In this document: positions 18,305 through 27,478 of the stretch, piece by piece
Layout of the letters: each line of letters begins with the position of its first letter
Numbering within the stretch: position 1 is the first letter of the stretch
Assembly (NCBI RefSeq): GCF_002863225.1
Contig: NZ_PKEK01000014.1
Span: forward strand, 1-58,009
Direction: 5' to 3'
Source of the DNA: Mycobacterium sp.
GTDB taxonomy: Bacteria > Actinomycetota > Actinomycetes > Mycobacteriales > Mycobacteriaceae
Length of the DNA stretch: 58,009 bases
The notes under the pieces: model-generated
Databases searched by the model: none
What the model saw: only the letters and a program-made list of their open reading frames with translations
Told to the model about the DNA's origin: nothing
Program-made: the position numbers and the translations under genes

Positions 18305-18547
18305 CTAGGCCGAACGACCGTCAGCCGCCGGCGGTTCCACCCGCTCGGAGTGCACCGGCTGCGCCGGAGCGGCTTGGGTGGCGGACGCGTCGGGTTTGTG
18401 GTCGCTCTGCAGCTCGCGGACTTCAGACTTGAAAATCCGCAGCGACTTGCCCAGTGAGCGCGCGGCGTCGGGAAGCCGCTTGGCACCGAATAGAACGACC
18501 ACCAGGACCGCGATAATTGCCAGGTGACCCGGAGTCAGAGCATTCAC
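18305..18547 (-). CDS. tatA: Twin-arginine translocase subunit TatA
   Basis: 80 aa. One N-terminal membrane helix (about residues 4-20), then the [20 protein letters not shown] hinge and amphipathic helix that define TatA, and a hydrophilic Ala/Pro-rich tail. Oligomers form the protein-conducting element together with TatC; tatB is not in the window. Lies between pafC (50 bp upstream) and tatC, the standard mycobacterial order (Rv2094c). Confidence 0.96.
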   Translation of the reverse strand: MNALTPGHLAIIAVLVVVLFGAKRLPDAARSLGKSLRIFKSEVRELQSDHKPDASATQAAPAQPVHSERVEPPAADGRSA

Positions 18548-18597
18548 TTTTGTTTACCTCCAGATGTCTCCACGATGCTACCGCAGCATGCGGTTCA

Positions 18598-19569
18598 TCA
18601 GCCGGAGCGCGCCGCGGCCTGGTAAGCCTCGAGCGCGGCCTCGGCATCCCGGACCACCCGGGCGGCCAGCGAATCCGGACCCAGCACCTGCACGGCGGAC
18701 CCCATTCCCAGAACCTGTCGGGCCATCCAGTCCTCGGAGGCGTAGGTCAGGGCGGCTTCACAGAAGCCGTCGGGCAGTTCCTGCAGCAGCCGCATCGGGT
18801 AGTACTCGAACATCCATGACGCCGCGGGCGACAACCGCAGGGTCGCCGACGGCAGCGCCGGATCCGCGTCGAACAGGGAGGTGTCCGGCGGCGCCTGGAT
18901 GGCGGGTTCCGGTGGTGCGGCGGGCTCGTTGAGCACCGAGGCCTCGACGATGCGGTCGAACCGGAACAGCCGCACGCCCTCGGCTTCGCGTGACCAGGCT
19001 TCCAGGTAGCTCTGGTCGCCGACCAGCACGATCCGGATCGGGTCGACGATCCGGGTGGACAAGGTGTCATGCGAGGCGGCGTAGTAGTCGATGCTCAACG
19101 CCCGGTTGTCGCGGACCGCGGCCCGCACCGCGGCCGACGCGGCGCTCTCGGCCGGCGCCGGCTCGTCGACTGCGGCGACGTCGTTGCCGTGTCCGGCCGC
19201 GCCCGCGGCCGTCTCGATCTTGGCGATGGCGCTGCGCGCCGCTTCGGGATCCAGCACACCGGGGATATCGGCGAGCGCGCGTAACGCCACCAGAAGGCTG
19301 GTGGCCTCGGGCGAGGTGAGTTGAAGCGGAGTGTCGATCCCGGCGGAGAACGTCACCTCGATGGTGTCGCCGGTGAATTCGAAGTCGATCAGGTCGCCGG
19401 GTCCGTAACCGGGCAGCCCGCACATCCACAGCTGGTCGAGGTCCTCGCCCAGCTGTTTGAGCGAAACGCCGAGGGCAGCGGCGGCCTGGGCGCGGGTGAC
19501 CCGCGGGTTGGCCTGGAAGTACGGGACCATGTTCAGCAGCCGGACCAGGCGCGTGGACACCGGTGTCAT
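18598..19569 (-). CDS. pafC: WYL-domain transcriptional regulator PafC
   Basis: 323 aa from ATG 19569, whose ATGA overlaps the pafB stop. HTH region (about 5-55, VTRAQAAAALGVSLKQLGED) followed by a WYL domain (about 125-240) and the WCX C-terminal extension. With PafB it forms the heterodimer that activates the LexA-independent DNA-damage regulon in mycobacteria, including recA. Although encoded with pafA in M. tuberculosis, it is not needed for pupylation. The reading frame continues upstream within pafB in a different frame; that extension is not real. Confidence 0.95.
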   Translation of the reverse strand: MTPVSTRLVRLLNMVPYFQANPRVTRAQAAAALGVSLKQLGEDLDQLWMCGLPGYGPGDLIDFEFTGDTIEVTFSAGIDTPLQLTSPEATSLLVALRALADIPGVLDPEAARSAIAKIETAAGAAGHGNDVAAVDEPAPAESAASAAVRAAVRDNRALSIDYYAASHDTLSTRIVDPIRIVLVGDQSYLEAWSREAEGVRLFRFDRIVEASVLNEPAAPPEPAIQAPPDTSLFDADPALPSATLRLSPAASWMFEYYPMRLLQELPDGFCEAALTYASEDWMARQVLGMGSAVQVLGPDSLAARVVRDAEAALEAYQAAARSG

Positions 19570-20558
19570 GAGCGGGCCCCCTCGGTGTGGGCGCGCAGCA
19601 ACTCCAAAACCTCGTCGCGCAGCGATTGGGGCTCCAGAACGACGGCGTCGGCGGCGTAGCCGGCGATGTCGCGGGCCAGCTGGCCGGTCGAGCCGATGTC
19701 GACTTCGATGACATCGCCCGCTCGGCCACCGATCTGCCGCGAGTCCACCGGTGTTCCGGCGCGCCGCAGCGCGGTGGCCCGCCCGTCGGCAACCCAGACC
19801 TGGGCACGCACCCCGGTCGGGGCGTCGCTGACGGCCTTGGCGACGATGTCGCGCAGGACGGCGTCCTCGGGCCGGACGACCGCTCCGGCCGGGCCGACCG
19901 GCGTCACCTCGGCTCCGATGCGCGACAGCCGGAAGGTACGGGTGGCGTCGCGGTCGCGGTCGTGCCCGACCAGATACCAGCGGCCCTTCTCGGTGATGAC
20001 GCCCCACGGCTCGACAGTGCGCACGGTGTAGTGCTCGGCGCGGGACGGCCGGTGCGGGAACTGCACGGCCTGCCCGGCCGTGACGGCCGACAGCAACGCG
20101 TTGAGCACTCCCTCGGATCCACGCAGGCCGACGGTGCCGGCCGGCGAGGCGATGGCGACCGGTGCATCCGGGTCGACCTCGACACCAGCGGCCCGCAGCT
20201 TGAGCAGCGCACCCTGCGTCGCGGTGATCAGCTCGGGCGACTCCCACAGCTGGGTGGCCACTGCGACCGCGGCCGCCTCGTCGCCGGTCAGTCCGACCGC
20301 GGGAAGGGCGTAGGAGTCGCGGTTGATCCGGTAACCCTCGACCGGGTCGTAGGACGACACCCGGCCAGTTTCCAGTGGAATGCCCAGATCGCGAAGTTCG
20401 TTCTTGTCGCGCTCGAACATCCGCGAAAATGCCTCGTCACTGGCGCTGTCCGCGTAGCCGGCCACACTGGACCGGATTTTCTCCGCGGTGATGAAGCTGC
20501 GGGTGGACAGCAATGCGATGACGAGATTCATCAACCGCTCGACTTTTGAAACCGCCAC
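19566..20558 (-). CDS. pafB: WYL-domain transcriptional regulator PafB
   Basis: 330 aa, partner of PafC. N-terminal winged HTH (about 1-70), WYL domain with EKGRWYLVGHDRDRDATRTF (about 150-215), and a C-terminal WCX domain. WYL domains are thought to sense a DNA-damage-related nucleic-acid ligand. GTG start with TAACCT 7 nt upstream, so the transcript appears leaderless and the pafBC-tat-helY unit has its own promoter. In M. tuberculosis pafA lies directly upstream; here a WhiB6-like gene and a TetR gene intervene. Confidence 0.95.
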   Translation of the reverse strand: MAVSKVERLMNLVIALLSTRSFITAEKIRSSVAGYADSASDEAFSRMFERDKNELRDLGIPLETGRVSSYDPVEGYRINRDSYALPAVGLTGDEAAAVAVATQLWESPELITATQGALLKLRAAGVEVDPDAPVAIASPAGTVGLRGSEGVLNALLSAVTAGQAVQFPHRPSRAEHYTVRTVEPWGVITEKGRWYLVGHDRDRDATRTFRLSRIGAEVTPVGPAGAVVRPEDAVLRDIVAKAVSDAPTGVRAQVWVADGRATALRRAGTPVDSRQIGGRAGDVIEVDIGSTGQLARDIAGYAADAVVLEPQSLRDEVLELLRAHTEGARS

Positions 20559-20565
20559 TCGTATC

Positions 20566-20571
20566 AGGTTA
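20566..20571 (-). promoter_or_regulatory. -10 box of pafB (leaderless)
   Basis: TAACCT on the minus strand, 7 nt before the GTG at 20558. It gives pafBC a promoter independent of pafA. Confidence 0.5.
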
Positions 20572-20610
20572 GGGCAACGGGTTGCGCGACAACGTCATCG
20601 GCACGGTCGG

Positions 20611-20886
20611 TCATTCACAGGCGTCGCGCCTGCCGTGGGCGGCGAGGGAGCGCAGTTGGCGCATGGCGAAGGTTCGACCGCGCCCGTACTCGGGAATGTG
20701 CACACCAGACCACATGCCCTGGGCTCCGGGTGTGCCCAATGCCTCCTCGGCGCATCGCCAGCGCCGGGGGCAGGCCCGGCACAAGGCCTTCAATTCTGGA
20801 TCGTCGCCGCCGAAGAGCCAGCGGTCCGCATCGTCGAGACACGGCGCGGACGCAAGAGTGCGTGGCACGTCGGAGATCGCGGACAT
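20611..20886 (-). CDS. WhiB6-like iron-sulfur transcription factor
   Basis: 91 aa WhiB-family protein. The four cluster-binding cysteines are Cys16, Cys36, Cys39 and Cys45 (C-N19-CxxC-N5-C), followed by the GMWSGV turn (58-63) and a basic C-terminal region. The segment ALCRACPRRW and the IPE.GR.R.FA..QLRSLA tail resemble WhiB6 rather than other WhiBs. It is shorter than M. tuberculosis WhiB6, lacking an N-terminal extension. WhiB proteins bind the sigma-4 domain of SigA and respond to NO or O2. Strong SD GGAAGGAG 6 nt before the ATG. Divergent from the TetR gene; not at an ESX-1 locus. Confidence 0.88.
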   Translation of the reverse strand: MSAISDVPRTLASAPCLDDADRWLFGGDDPELKALCRACPRRWRCAEEALGTPGAQGMWSGVHIPEYGRGRTFAMRQLRSLAAHGRRDACE

Positions 20887-20957
20887 GTTCGCTCCTTCCC
20901 GTCGGTCGGCGCAGGCGTGGAATGCGTCCAGGCAATATGAGCGTACCGTGTCGCAAT

Positions 20958-20970
20958 ACAGTTGTACTGT
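20958..20970. promoter_or_regulatory. Candidate TetR operator, ACAGT-TGT-ACTGT
   Basis: A 13-bp inverted repeat (5-bp arms, 3-bp spacer) in the whiB6-like/tetR divergent region. It overlaps the -35 of the tetR promoter, a position suited to autoregulation by the TetR protein. Role inferred. Confidence 0.45.
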
Positions 20971-20989
20971 CCGGTGCTGCTGCTAGATT
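20962..20989 (+). promoter_or_regulatory. SigA-type promoter of the TetR gene
   Basis: TTGTAC (20962-20967), 16-nt spacer ending in TGC, and TAGATT (20984-20989) form an extended -10 promoter. Transcription would start about 20995-20997, at the first codons of the TetR reading frame. Confidence 0.55.
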
Positions 20990-20995
20990 TTTCTC

Positions 20996-21646
20996 ATCGC
21001 CACATCAGCGCAGACGCGGGCATTCCGACCGCGCACCCCTGCCCCGGCCGAGCCGTCGAGCTCCGAGCGGATTCGTGACGCAGCGCTGAAAAGCTGTGCG
21101 CGGCACGGCATCGCCGCGACGACGATGAGAACGATCGCCCAAGCAGCCGGAACCTCGGTGGGGCTGGTGCAGCACTACTACGGCACCAAAGCGGCCTTGA
21201 TCGCCGCCGTCAACGACTACGTCGTTCAGGTCATCAGCGACGCCGTCGGCGCCGATCCGGTGCCGTCGCCGCCGGCCGACGCCCTGGTCGAAGTGGGAAA
21301 TCGGCTGACCACGGTCATGGCCCAGGAACCCGACGTCTTCGACTACCTCGGCCGGGCCCTGGTCGAAGGCGACTCGGTGGGGTCGGAGGTGTTCGACGGC
21401 CTGGTCCGCCTCAGCACGGCCCAGGCGGAGATGTTCGCCGAGCGCGGTGAGGTCAGACCTGATCTGGACCCCATCTGGGGCGCGCTCAATCCGCTCATGC
21501 TGCGCTTCGGCGCGATCATCCTGCGCGGGCACGTCGAACGCCATCTGCCCGAGCCGTTCAGCACTCCGACCCAGCTCAAGCGGTGGGATGACGCGGTGAC
21601 AGCCCTGCTTCGGCAGGGCCAACTCAAACCCGACGCGTCAGGCTGA
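20996..21646 (+). CDS. TetR family regulator; start codon non-canonical or uncertain
   Basis: About 216 aa. The TetR helix-turn-helix is complete only if translation starts well before the first ATG: SERIRDAALKSCARHGIAA runs from about 21062 and continues into TTMRTIAQAAGTSVGLVQHYY after the ATG at 21125. The frame is open back to a TAG at 20984 but has no ATG, GTG or TTG. The only near-cognate codons at the predicted transcript 5' end are ATT 20987 and ATC 20996; CTG 21086 is internal. I list ATC 20996, which lies on the predicted transcription start. The C-terminal ligand domain is ordinary. Divergent from the WhiB6-like gene. Confidence 0.7.
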   Translation: MATSAQTRAFRPRTPAPAEPSSSERIRDAALKSCARHGIAATTMRTIAQAAGTSVGLVQHYYGTKAALIAAVNDYVVQVISDAVGADPVPSPPADALVEVGNRLTTVMAQEPDVFDYLGRALVEGDSVGSEVFDGLVRLSTAQAEMFAERGEVRPDLDPIWGALNPLMLRFGAIILRGHVERHLPEPFSTPTQLKRWDDAVTALLRQGQLKPDASG

Positions 21647-21656
21647 CCGAGCTTCG

Positions 21657-23015
21657 CTACATGCTCGCGATCAGGCGCTTGACCCGCTCGTCCACCGAGC
21701 GGAACGGGTCCTTGCACAGCACCGTGCGCTGAGCCTGGTCGTTGAGCTTGAGGTGCACCCAGTCGACGGTGAAATCACGCCCGGCGGCCTGCGCGGCGCT
21801 GATGAACTCTCCGCGTAGCCGCGCCCGGGTGGTCTGCGGCGGCTGGTCGACCGCGGCGTCGATCTCTTCGTCGGTGGTGATCCGGGCGGCCAACCCCTTG
21901 CGTTGCAGCAGGTCGAAGACGCCGCGGCCGCGTTTGATGTCGTGGTACGCCAGGTCGAGCTGGGCGATCTTGGGGTCGGACAGCTCCATGTCGTAGCGAT
22001 CCTGGTAGCGCTGGAACAGCTTTCGCTTGATCACCCAGTCGATTTCGGTGTCGACCTTCGCGAAATCCTGGCTTTCCACCGCGTCGAGCTGGCGACCCCA
22101 CAGGTCGACGACCTGCTCGATCTGCGCGTTGGGCTCGCGGGTCTGCAGGTGCTCGACGGCGCGCGCGTAGTACTCCCGCTGGATGTCCAGCGCGCTGGCC
22201 TGACGACCGCCGGCCAGCCGTACCGGCCGCCGTCCCGTCGAATCATGGCTGACCTCGCGGATCGCACGGATCGGGTTGTCCAGCGAGAAGTCCCGGAATG
22301 CCACGCCGGCCTCGATCATCTCCAGCACCAGCGAGGCGGTGCCCACCTTGAGCATCGTGGTCGACTCGCACATGTTGGAGTCGCCGACGATGACGTGCAG
22401 GCGGCGGTACTTCTCCGCGTCGGCGTGCGGCTCGTCGCGGGTGTTGATGATGGGCCGGCTGCGCGTCGTGGCCGAAGAGACGCCCTCCCAGATGTGCTCC
22501 GCGCGCTGCGACAAGCAGAAGGTGGCGGCCTTGGGTGTCTGCAACACCTTTCCGGCCCCACAGATCAGCTGTCGGGTGACCAGGAAGGGCAGCAGCACGT
22601 CGGAGATCCGAGAGAACTCGCCGGCCCGCACGATCAGGTAGTTCTCGTGGCAGCCGTAGGAGTTGCCGGCGGAGTCGGTGTTGTTCTTGAACAGGTAGAT
22701 GTCGCCGCCGATGCCCTCGTCGGCCAGGCGCTGCTCGGCGTCGATCAGCAGGTCCTCAAGTACCCGCTCACCGGCACGGTCGTGGGTGACGAGCTGGATC
22801 AGGCTGTCGCATTCGGCGGTCGCGTACTCGGGATGGCTGCCGACATCCAGGTACAACCGGGCGCCGTTACGCAGGAAAACGTTGGAGCTGCGGCCCCAGG
22901 ACACCACCCGTCGGAACAGGTAGCGGGCTACTTCGTCGGGCGACAGCCGACGATGGCCGTGGAATGTGCAGGTGACACCGAATTCGGTTTCGATGCCCAT
23001 GATTCGCCGCTGCAC
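21657..23015 (-). CDS. pafA: Pup--protein ligase PafA
   Basis: 452 aa, the same length as M. tuberculosis PafA (Rv2097c). It phosphorylates the C-terminal Glu of Pup and joins it to substrate lysines. Carboxylate-amine ligase fold: MGIETEFG near the N-terminus supplies Mg/ATP-binding Glu9 and Glu11; the catalytic Asp is in [13 protein letters not shown] (Asp57). [16 protein letters not shown] and [13 protein letters not shown] are the conserved nucleotide-binding blocks. GTG start with TACGCT 6 nt upstream (leaderless), agreeing with MQRRIMGIE in the homologue. Stands alone here, separated from pafBC. Confidence 0.97.
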   Translation of the reverse strand: MQRRIMGIETEFGVTCTFHGHRRLSPDEVARYLFRRVVSWGRSSNVFLRNGARLYLDVGSHPEYATAECDSLIQLVTHDRAGERVLEDLLIDAEQRLADEGIGGDIYLFKNNTDSAGNSYGCHENYLIVRAGEFSRISDVLLPFLVTRQLICGAGKVLQTPKAATFCLSQRAEHIWEGVSSATTRSRPIINTRDEPHADAEKYRRLHVIVGDSNMCESTTMLKVGTASLVLEMIEAGVAFRDFSLDNPIRAIREVSHDSTGRRPVRLAGGRQASALDIQREYYARAVEHLQTREPNAQIEQVVDLWGRQLDAVESQDFAKVDTEIDWVIKRKLFQRYQDRYDMELSDPKIAQLDLAYHDIKRGRGVFDLLQRKGLAARITTDEEIDAAVDQPPQTTRARLRGEFISAAQAAGRDFTVDWVHLKLNDQAQRTVLCKDPFRSVDERVKRLIASM

Positions 23016-23021
23016 AATTCG

Positions 23022-23027
23022 AGCGTA
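23022..23027 (-). promoter_or_regulatory. -10 box of pafA (leaderless)
   Basis: TACGCT on the minus strand, 6 nt before the GTG at 23015. Confidence 0.55.
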
Positions 23028-23149
23028 CTTGCTGAACGCGCAACCCGTGCGCATCCCCCGCCGATGGGTCGGTGAGCCGACGCATCAAGCACCGTGCCGC
23101 TCGTCCTCGCCGGATCGACGCGATGCGAAAACGGTTGCCTTCGAACTGT

Positions 23150-24001
23150 TCACGACTCGGCGGGCTCGGGCGCCTCCCCGAACCGGCTCAGGGCCAGCGC
23201 CGCAAGCACGGCGACCACGAATCCGACTCCGACCATCCAGCCCAGGCCAAGACGGGTGCGATCCCCCAGCCAGACCACTCCGACCAGCGCGGGACCGACC
23301 GTTTCGCCGATCACCATCCCGGCAACCGCGGTGGTCACCGATCCGCGGCTCAACGCCGACGTCAGCAACATGAACCCGGCCGCCCCGCCGGCGATCAACG
23401 CGTAGACGGCGGGATTGGTCCAGAACGAGGCTTCGGTCAGATTGATCGAGTCGATCAGGCGGACCGCGATCTCGTCGACCCCGAATCCGGCGCCCGCCCC
23501 GAATCCCAGCACCAGCGCCCGGGTTCGGTCGCTCAGCCGGCCCGCTGCCGCGCCGGCGACGAACACGACGGCGACGATCACCAGCAGCGCCCAGCCCAGC
23601 CCGGGTGGGCCGTGTCCGGTGCCCTCGGGCCCGGCGGCGATGCCCAGCATCGCCAGGCTGGCGCAGACGACGGCGACGGCGGCCCATTCCATCGCCGACA
23701 ACCGGGTGGACAGCACCCAGGCGGCCACGATCGCCGTGACCGCCAGCGACGCGGCGATCGCGGCGGCGACAACGTAGATCGGGACCAGGCGAAGTGCGGC
23801 GACTTGCAGCAGGAAACCGAGGCCGTCCAGGGCGATTCCGACCAGGTACCGCCATTGCCGCAGTGCCCGCAGCACCAGCGCGGCATCGACACCGGAATTG
23901 CTTTCGCCCGAGTCGACCGAGCGGGTCGCTGCCGCTTGCAGGACGGTCGCGGTGCCGTAACAGACCGAGCAGCCCAGCGCGAGCAGTAAGCCGATCAGCA
24001 C
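23150..24001 (-). CDS. DMT-type (EamA-like) membrane protein next to prcA
   Basis: 283 aa from GTG 24001, which lies 9 nt beyond the prcA stop. About ten hydrophobic segments in two halves, with LLLALGCSVCYGTATVLQA at the start and a second half beginning near GAGAGFGVDEIAV; this is the layout of the drug/metabolite transporter superfamily. No substrate can be assigned. It is the last gene of the dop-pup-prcB-prcA series and should be co-transcribed with the proteasome. I do not recall an equivalent at this position in M. tuberculosis. The frame is open upstream inside prcA, but that part is a shadow. Confidence 0.75.
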   Translation of the reverse strand: MLIGLLLALGCSVCYGTATVLQAAATRSVDSGESNSGVDAALVLRALRQWRYLVGIALDGLGFLLQVAALRLVPIYVVAAAIAASLAVTAIVAAWVLSTRLSAMEWAAVAVVCASLAMLGIAAGPEGTGHGPPGLGWALLVIVAVVFVAGAAAGRLSDRTRALVLGFGAGAGFGVDEIAVRLIDSINLTEASFWTNPAVYALIAGGAAGFMLLTSALSRGSVTTAVAGMVIGETVGPALVGVVWLGDRTRLGLGWMVGVGFVVAVLAALALSRFGEAPEPAES

Positions 24002-24011
24002 CGGAGGGAGC

Positions 24012-24770
24012 CTATTTCGACGATTTCTCCGCTGAGTCGTCCGACGACTCAACGACCGGGCGCTCGGGCAGCAGATGCTCCAGCGCCGCACCGGCGATAC
24101 GACGGAACGCCCGCCGCGGCCGGTTGGCGTCGAGGATCGCGACTTCGAGGTTCGACACCCCAAGCGGCGGCTGGTCGTTGTTGGGGGCCTCGGCGCGGCC
24201 TACTTCGAGCGCGTTGACCGCGATGTGCACCGCGTCGGCCAAGTTGGCGTTCTCGGCGAAGGATTCCTTCAGCGCGTTGCTGATCGGCTCCGTCGTCCCG
24301 CCCATCACCACGTAGTGCGGCTCGTCGTTGATCGACCCGTCGTAGGTGATCCGGTACAGCTCAGGCGCTTTGGTCTCGCCGTGATGAGCAACTTCAGCGA
24401 CACACAGCTCGACCTCGTACGGCTTGGCCTGCTCGGTGAAGATGGTGCCCAGCGTCTGCGCGTAGACGTTGGCCAGCTGCCGGCCGGTGACATCGCGGCG
24501 GTCGTAGGCGTAGCCGCGGGTGTCGGCGAACTGGATGCCGCCGCGTCGCAGGTTCTCGAACTCGTTGAATTTCCCCACGGCGGCGAAGCCGACCCGGTCG
24601 TAGAGCTCGCTGATCTTCTGCAAGGAGCGCGAGGGGTTCTCCGCGACGAACAACACCCCACCGGAGTAGGCCAGTGCCACCACGCTGCGGCCACGGCCGA
24701 TCCCCTTGCGCGCCAGCTCGCTGCGCTCGCGCATCGCCTGCTCGGGCGAGATGAAGTACGGAAAACTCAT
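24012..24770 (-). CDS. prcA: Proteasome subunit alpha PrcA
   Basis: 252 aa. The alpha rings cap the 20S core and gate substrate entry; the N-terminal octapeptide (MSFPYFIS) closes the pore and [20 protein letters not shown] is the typical H0 helix. No catalytic Thr. The C-terminal 30 residues are acidic and Ser-rich. Its ATG overlaps the prcB stop (ATGA at 24767-24770), assuring balanced translation with the beta subunit. Corresponds to Rv2109c. Confidence 0.97.
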   Translation of the reverse strand: MSFPYFISPEQAMRERSELARKGIGRGRSVVALAYSGGVLFVAENPSRSLQKISELYDRVGFAAVGKFNEFENLRRGGIQFADTRGYAYDRRDVTGRQLANVYAQTLGTIFTEQAKPYEVELCVAEVAHHGETKAPELYRITYDGSINDEPHYVVMGGTTEPISNALKESFAENANLADAVHIAVNALEVGRAEAPNNDQPPLGVSNLEVAILDANRPRRAFRRIAGAALEHLLPERPVVESSDDSAEKSSK

Positions 24771-25651
24771 GACTCACTTCCCGCACGGTCGGCATCGGGT
24801 CCGAAAGTGTCTGCGCGTGTTCGTCTTTGAACGACTTCCCGAGCCAGCTCGGCGATCCGCGGCTCGGCCACGTTGATGGCGCCGTCGGCACCGATGGTGA
24901 CGGCGGTCGGGAAGATCCCCCGCACCAGGTCCGGGCCGCCGGTGGCGGAGTCGTCGTCGGCTGCATCGTAGAGCGCTTCGACCGCAACCCGCAGCGCCGA
25001 ATCCGCGTCCGTCACTTGCGAATACAGCTTCTTCACCGACGACTTGGCGAAGATCGAGCCCGAGCCCACCGATTGGTATCCCTCTTCTTCGAGGTTCCAT
25101 CCGCCTGCGGCGTCGAACGAGACGATGCGTCCGGCCTTCGTCGGATCGGGATCGTCGATGTCGAAACCGACGAGCAGCGGTAGCGCCACCAGACCCTGCA
25201 TTGCCGCAGGGAGGTTGCCGCGCACCATGATTGCGAGCCGGTTCACCTTGCCGGCGAACGTCAGCGGCACACCTTCGAGCTTCTCGTAGTGCTCGAGTTC
25301 GACGGCGTAGAGGCGGGCGAACTCGACCGCGATGGCCGCGGTCCCGGCGATCCCGGTCGCGGTGTAGTCGTCGGTGATGTACACCTTCTGCACGTCGCGC
25401 CCGGCGATCATGTTGCCCTGCGTCGATCGCCGGTCGCCGGCCAGCAGGACGCCGCCCGGATATTTCAGCGCGACGATCGTGGTGCCGTGCGGCAGCGCTG
25501 AAGTCGGCGTGATCGCTTCGACGCCGGCGCTGACGGGAAGCAATTCCGGCGCCTCGCGGCGCAAATAATCAGAGAAAGAAGAAAGGCCGCCAGAGGCGGT
25601 TCCGGGAAGAGCAGAGTTGATGGCCAGGCGATCGCGGTTAGGCCAGGTCAC
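24767..25651 (-). CDS. prcB: Proteasome subunit beta PrcB
   Basis: 294 aa proenzyme. A 56-residue propeptide is removed by autolysis between Gly56 and Thr57 in [13 protein letters not shown]; Thr57 becomes the N-terminal nucleophile. The partner residues Asp ([10 protein letters not shown]) and Lys (LKYPGG... and later) and the SVGSGS.FAKS block are as in Rv2110c. GTG start overlapping the pup stop (GTGA). Together with PrcA it forms the 20S core that degrades pupylated proteins. Confidence 0.97.
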   Translation of the reverse strand: MTWPNRDRLAINSALPGTASGGLSSFSDYLRREAPELLPVSAGVEAITPTSALPHGTTIVALKYPGGVLLAGDRRSTQGNMIAGRDVQKVYITDDYTATGIAGTAAIAVEFARLYAVELEHYEKLEGVPLTFAGKVNRLAIMVRGNLPAAMQGLVALPLLVGFDIDDPDPTKAGRIVSFDAAGGWNLEEEGYQSVGSGSIFAKSSVKKLYSQVTDADSALRVAVEALYDAADDDSATGGPDLVRGIFPTAVTIGADGAINVAEPRIAELAREVVQRRTRADTFGPDADRAGSES

Positions 25652-25842
25652 TGTCCGCCCTTTTGGACGTATGCGCGGACGAAGTCTTCGGCGTTCTCTT
25701 CCAGAACATCGTCGATTTCATCAAGCAGGTCGTCGGTCTCCTCGGTCAGCTTCTCGCGACGCTCCTGGCCCGCGGCCGTGCTGGAGGTGGGGTCGTCGTC
25801 ATCGCCGCCGCCACCACCGCGCTTGGTCTGCTCTTGGGCCAT
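25648..25842 (-). CDS. pup: Prokaryotic ubiquitin-like protein Pup
   Basis: 64 aa from ATG 25842, chosen because AGGAGG precedes it by 6 nt and the product then aligns from [13 protein letters not shown] with M. tuberculosis Pup; a longer in-frame ATG exists upstream at 25863. Gly/Asp-rich disordered N-terminus, central helix that docks on the Mpa coiled coil (about residues 21-51), and the C-terminal GGQ. The terminal Gln must be deamidated to Glu by Dop before PafA can use it. Intrinsically disordered and highly acidic. Confidence 0.97.
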   Translation of the reverse strand: MAQEQTKRGGGGGDDDDPTSSTAAGQERREKLTEETDDLLDEIDDVLEENAEDFVRAYVQKGGQ

Positions 25843-25892
25843 TACTGCCTCCTGCGTCGTCATCGAACGTGAGACACGTCCGTCGTTTCTCC

Positions 25893-25898
25893 ACCCTA
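25893..25898 (-). promoter_or_regulatory. Candidate -10 box of pup-prcBA
   Basis: TAGGGT on the minus strand, about 50 nt before the pup ATG, would give a leader of about 44 nt containing the AGGAGG. No clear -35. Confidence 0.35.
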
Positions 25899-25956
25899 CC
25901 GGTCAATGCCGCTGATGCCCTGGCTTAGACGCTCATGTCCGGGTGCGGCCAACGCC

Positions 25957-27465
25957 TCAGTTGGTGAGCTGTTCGACCAACTCCACAGCGCTGTCCACCG
26001 AGTCCAGCAGCGCGCCGACGTGCGCTTTGCTGCCACGCAGCGGCTCCAGCGTGGGGATGCGCACCAGCGAATCACCGCCGAGATCGAAGATCACCGAGTC
26101 CCAACTGGCCGCCGCGATGTCGGCGCCGAAGCGCCGCAGGCATTCGCCGCGGAAGTAGGCGCGGGTATCGGTCGGCGGGTTGTCGACCGCGTCGATCACT
26201 TGCTGCTCGGTGACCAGACGCTTCATCGACCCGCGCGCCACCAGCCGGTTGTACAGGCCCTTGTCCAGCCGGACGTCGGAGTACTGCAGGTCGACGAGAT
26301 GGAGTCGCGGCGCCGACCAGGCCAGGTTCTCGCGGTGGCGGAAGCCTTCGAGCAGGCGCAGCTTGGCCGGCCAATCCAGCAGCTCGGCGCACTCCATCGG
26401 ATCGCGCTCCAGCAGGTCGAGCACATGAGCCCAGGTCTCCACGACCCTCGACGCGCTCGGGTCCGGGTCGCGGCTGTCGACGAGTTTTGCCACCCGGTCG
26501 AGGTAGATCCGTTGCAGCGCAAGGGCGGTCAATTCACGACCGTCGGCCAGTGCGACGGTGGCACGAAGCGACGGATCGCGGCTGACCGCGTGCACGGCGT
26601 GCACCGGCCGGGCCAGTGCCAGATCGCTGAGATCGATGCCGTGTGCCGGCCCGTCCTCAATCAGGTCGAGGGCCAGGGCGGTGGTGCCCAGCTTGAGATA
26701 GGTCGACGTCTCGGAGAGGTTGGCATCGCCGATGATGACGTGGAGCCGCCGGTAGCGGTCGGCGTCGGCGTGCGGTTCGTCGCGGGTGTTGATGATTCCC
26801 CGCTTGAGCGTGGTCTCGAGCCCGACCTCGACCTCGATGTAGTCCGAGCGCTGCGAGAGCTGGAAACCGGGCTCGTCGCCGGAGGGCCCGATCCCGACTC
26901 GGCCGGAGCCGGTGAACACCTGGCGGGACACCAGGAAGGGGGTCAGTCCGGCGATGACCGAGGAGAACGGAGTCTGCCGGCTCATCAGGTAGTTCTCGTG
27001 CGAGCCGTACGAAGCGCCCTTGCCGTCGACGTTGTTCTTGTACAGCTGCAGCTTGGCGGCGCCGGGGACGCTCGCGACGTGACGGGCGGCGGCCTCCATC
27101 ACCCGCTCGCCGGCCTTGTCCCAGATCACCGCGTCCAGCGGGTCGGTGCACTCTGGCGCGGAGTATTCCGGGTGGGCATGGTCGACGTAGAGCCGCGCAC
27201 CGTTGGTCAGGATCATGTTGGCGGCGCCGACCTCGTCGGCGTCGACCACCGGCGGCGGCCCGGCCGAACGGCTCAGGTCGAAACCGCGGGCATCCCGTAG
27301 CGGGGATTCCACCTCGTAATCCCAGCGGGTCCGCTTGGCCCGCTGGATCCCGGCGGCGGCGGCATAAGCCAGCACCGCTTGCGTCGAAGTCAGGATCGGG
27401 TTGGCGGTCGGGTCCGACGGCGACGAAATGCCGTATTCGACCTCCGTTCCGATAATTCGTTGCAT
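25957..27465 (-). CDS. dop: Pup deamidase/depupylase Dop
   Basis: 502 aa. Dop deamidates the C-terminal Gln of Pup and also removes Pup from substrates; it is a PafA homologue. [11 protein letters not shown] gives Glu8 and Glu10 for Mg-ATP. The nucleophilic Asp95 is in [12 protein letters not shown]. The long insert after about residue 40 (the Dop-loop region, [19 protein letters not shown]) distinguishes it from Paf[20 protein letters not shown] and [12 protein letters not shown] are conserved. ATG start with TAAGCT 6 nt upstream, directly bordered by a 57-bp repeat array. Corresponds to Rv2112c. Confidence 0.97.
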   Translation of the reverse strand: MQRIIGTEVEYGISSPSDPTANPILTSTQAVLAYAAAAGIQRAKRTRWDYEVESPLRDARGFDLSRSAGPPPVVDADEVGAANMILTNGARLYVDHAHPEYSAPECTDPLDAVIWDKAGERVMEAAARHVASVPGAAKLQLYKNNVDGKGASYGSHENYLMSRQTPFSSVIAGLTPFLVSRQVFTGSGRVGIGPSGDEPGFQLSQRSDYIEVEVGLETTLKRGIINTRDEPHADADRYRRLHVIIGDANLSETSTYLKLGTTALALDLIEDGPAHGIDLSDLALARPVHAVHAVSRDPSLRATVALADGRELTALALQRIYLDRVAKLVDSRDPDPSASRVVETWAHVLDLLERDPMECAELLDWPAKLRLLEGFRHRENLAWSAPRLHLVDLQYSDVRLDKGLYNRLVARGSMKRLVTEQQVIDAVDNPPTDTRAYFRGECLRRFGADIAAASWDSVIFDLGGDSLVRIPTLEPLRGSKAHVGALLDSVDSAVELVEQLTN

Positions 27466-27471
27466 CCCCCG

Positions 27472-27477
27472 AGCTTA
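27472..27477 (-). promoter_or_regulatory. -10 box of dop (leaderless), abutting repeats
   Basis: TAAGCT on the minus strand, 6 nt before the ATG at 27465. The next upstream base pair begins the 57-bp repeat array, so any -35 would lie inside the repeat; none is recognisable there. Confidence 0.55.
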
Positions 27478-27478
27478 G

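Noticed and set aside
20887..20957. Clear promoter for the WhiB6-like gene
   Set aside because: CATATT could be a -10, but the only -35-like hexamer (TTGCGA) is 11 nt away, too close; I could not settle on a promoter.
21125..21646. TetR gene starting at ATG 21125
   Set aside because: This would remove the first half of the helix-turn-helix, which is clearly encoded in frame upstream.
25906..27300. Open frame of 464 codons on the + strand opposite dop
   Set aside because: Mirror of dop codon bias; no motifs, whereas Dop is unmistakable.
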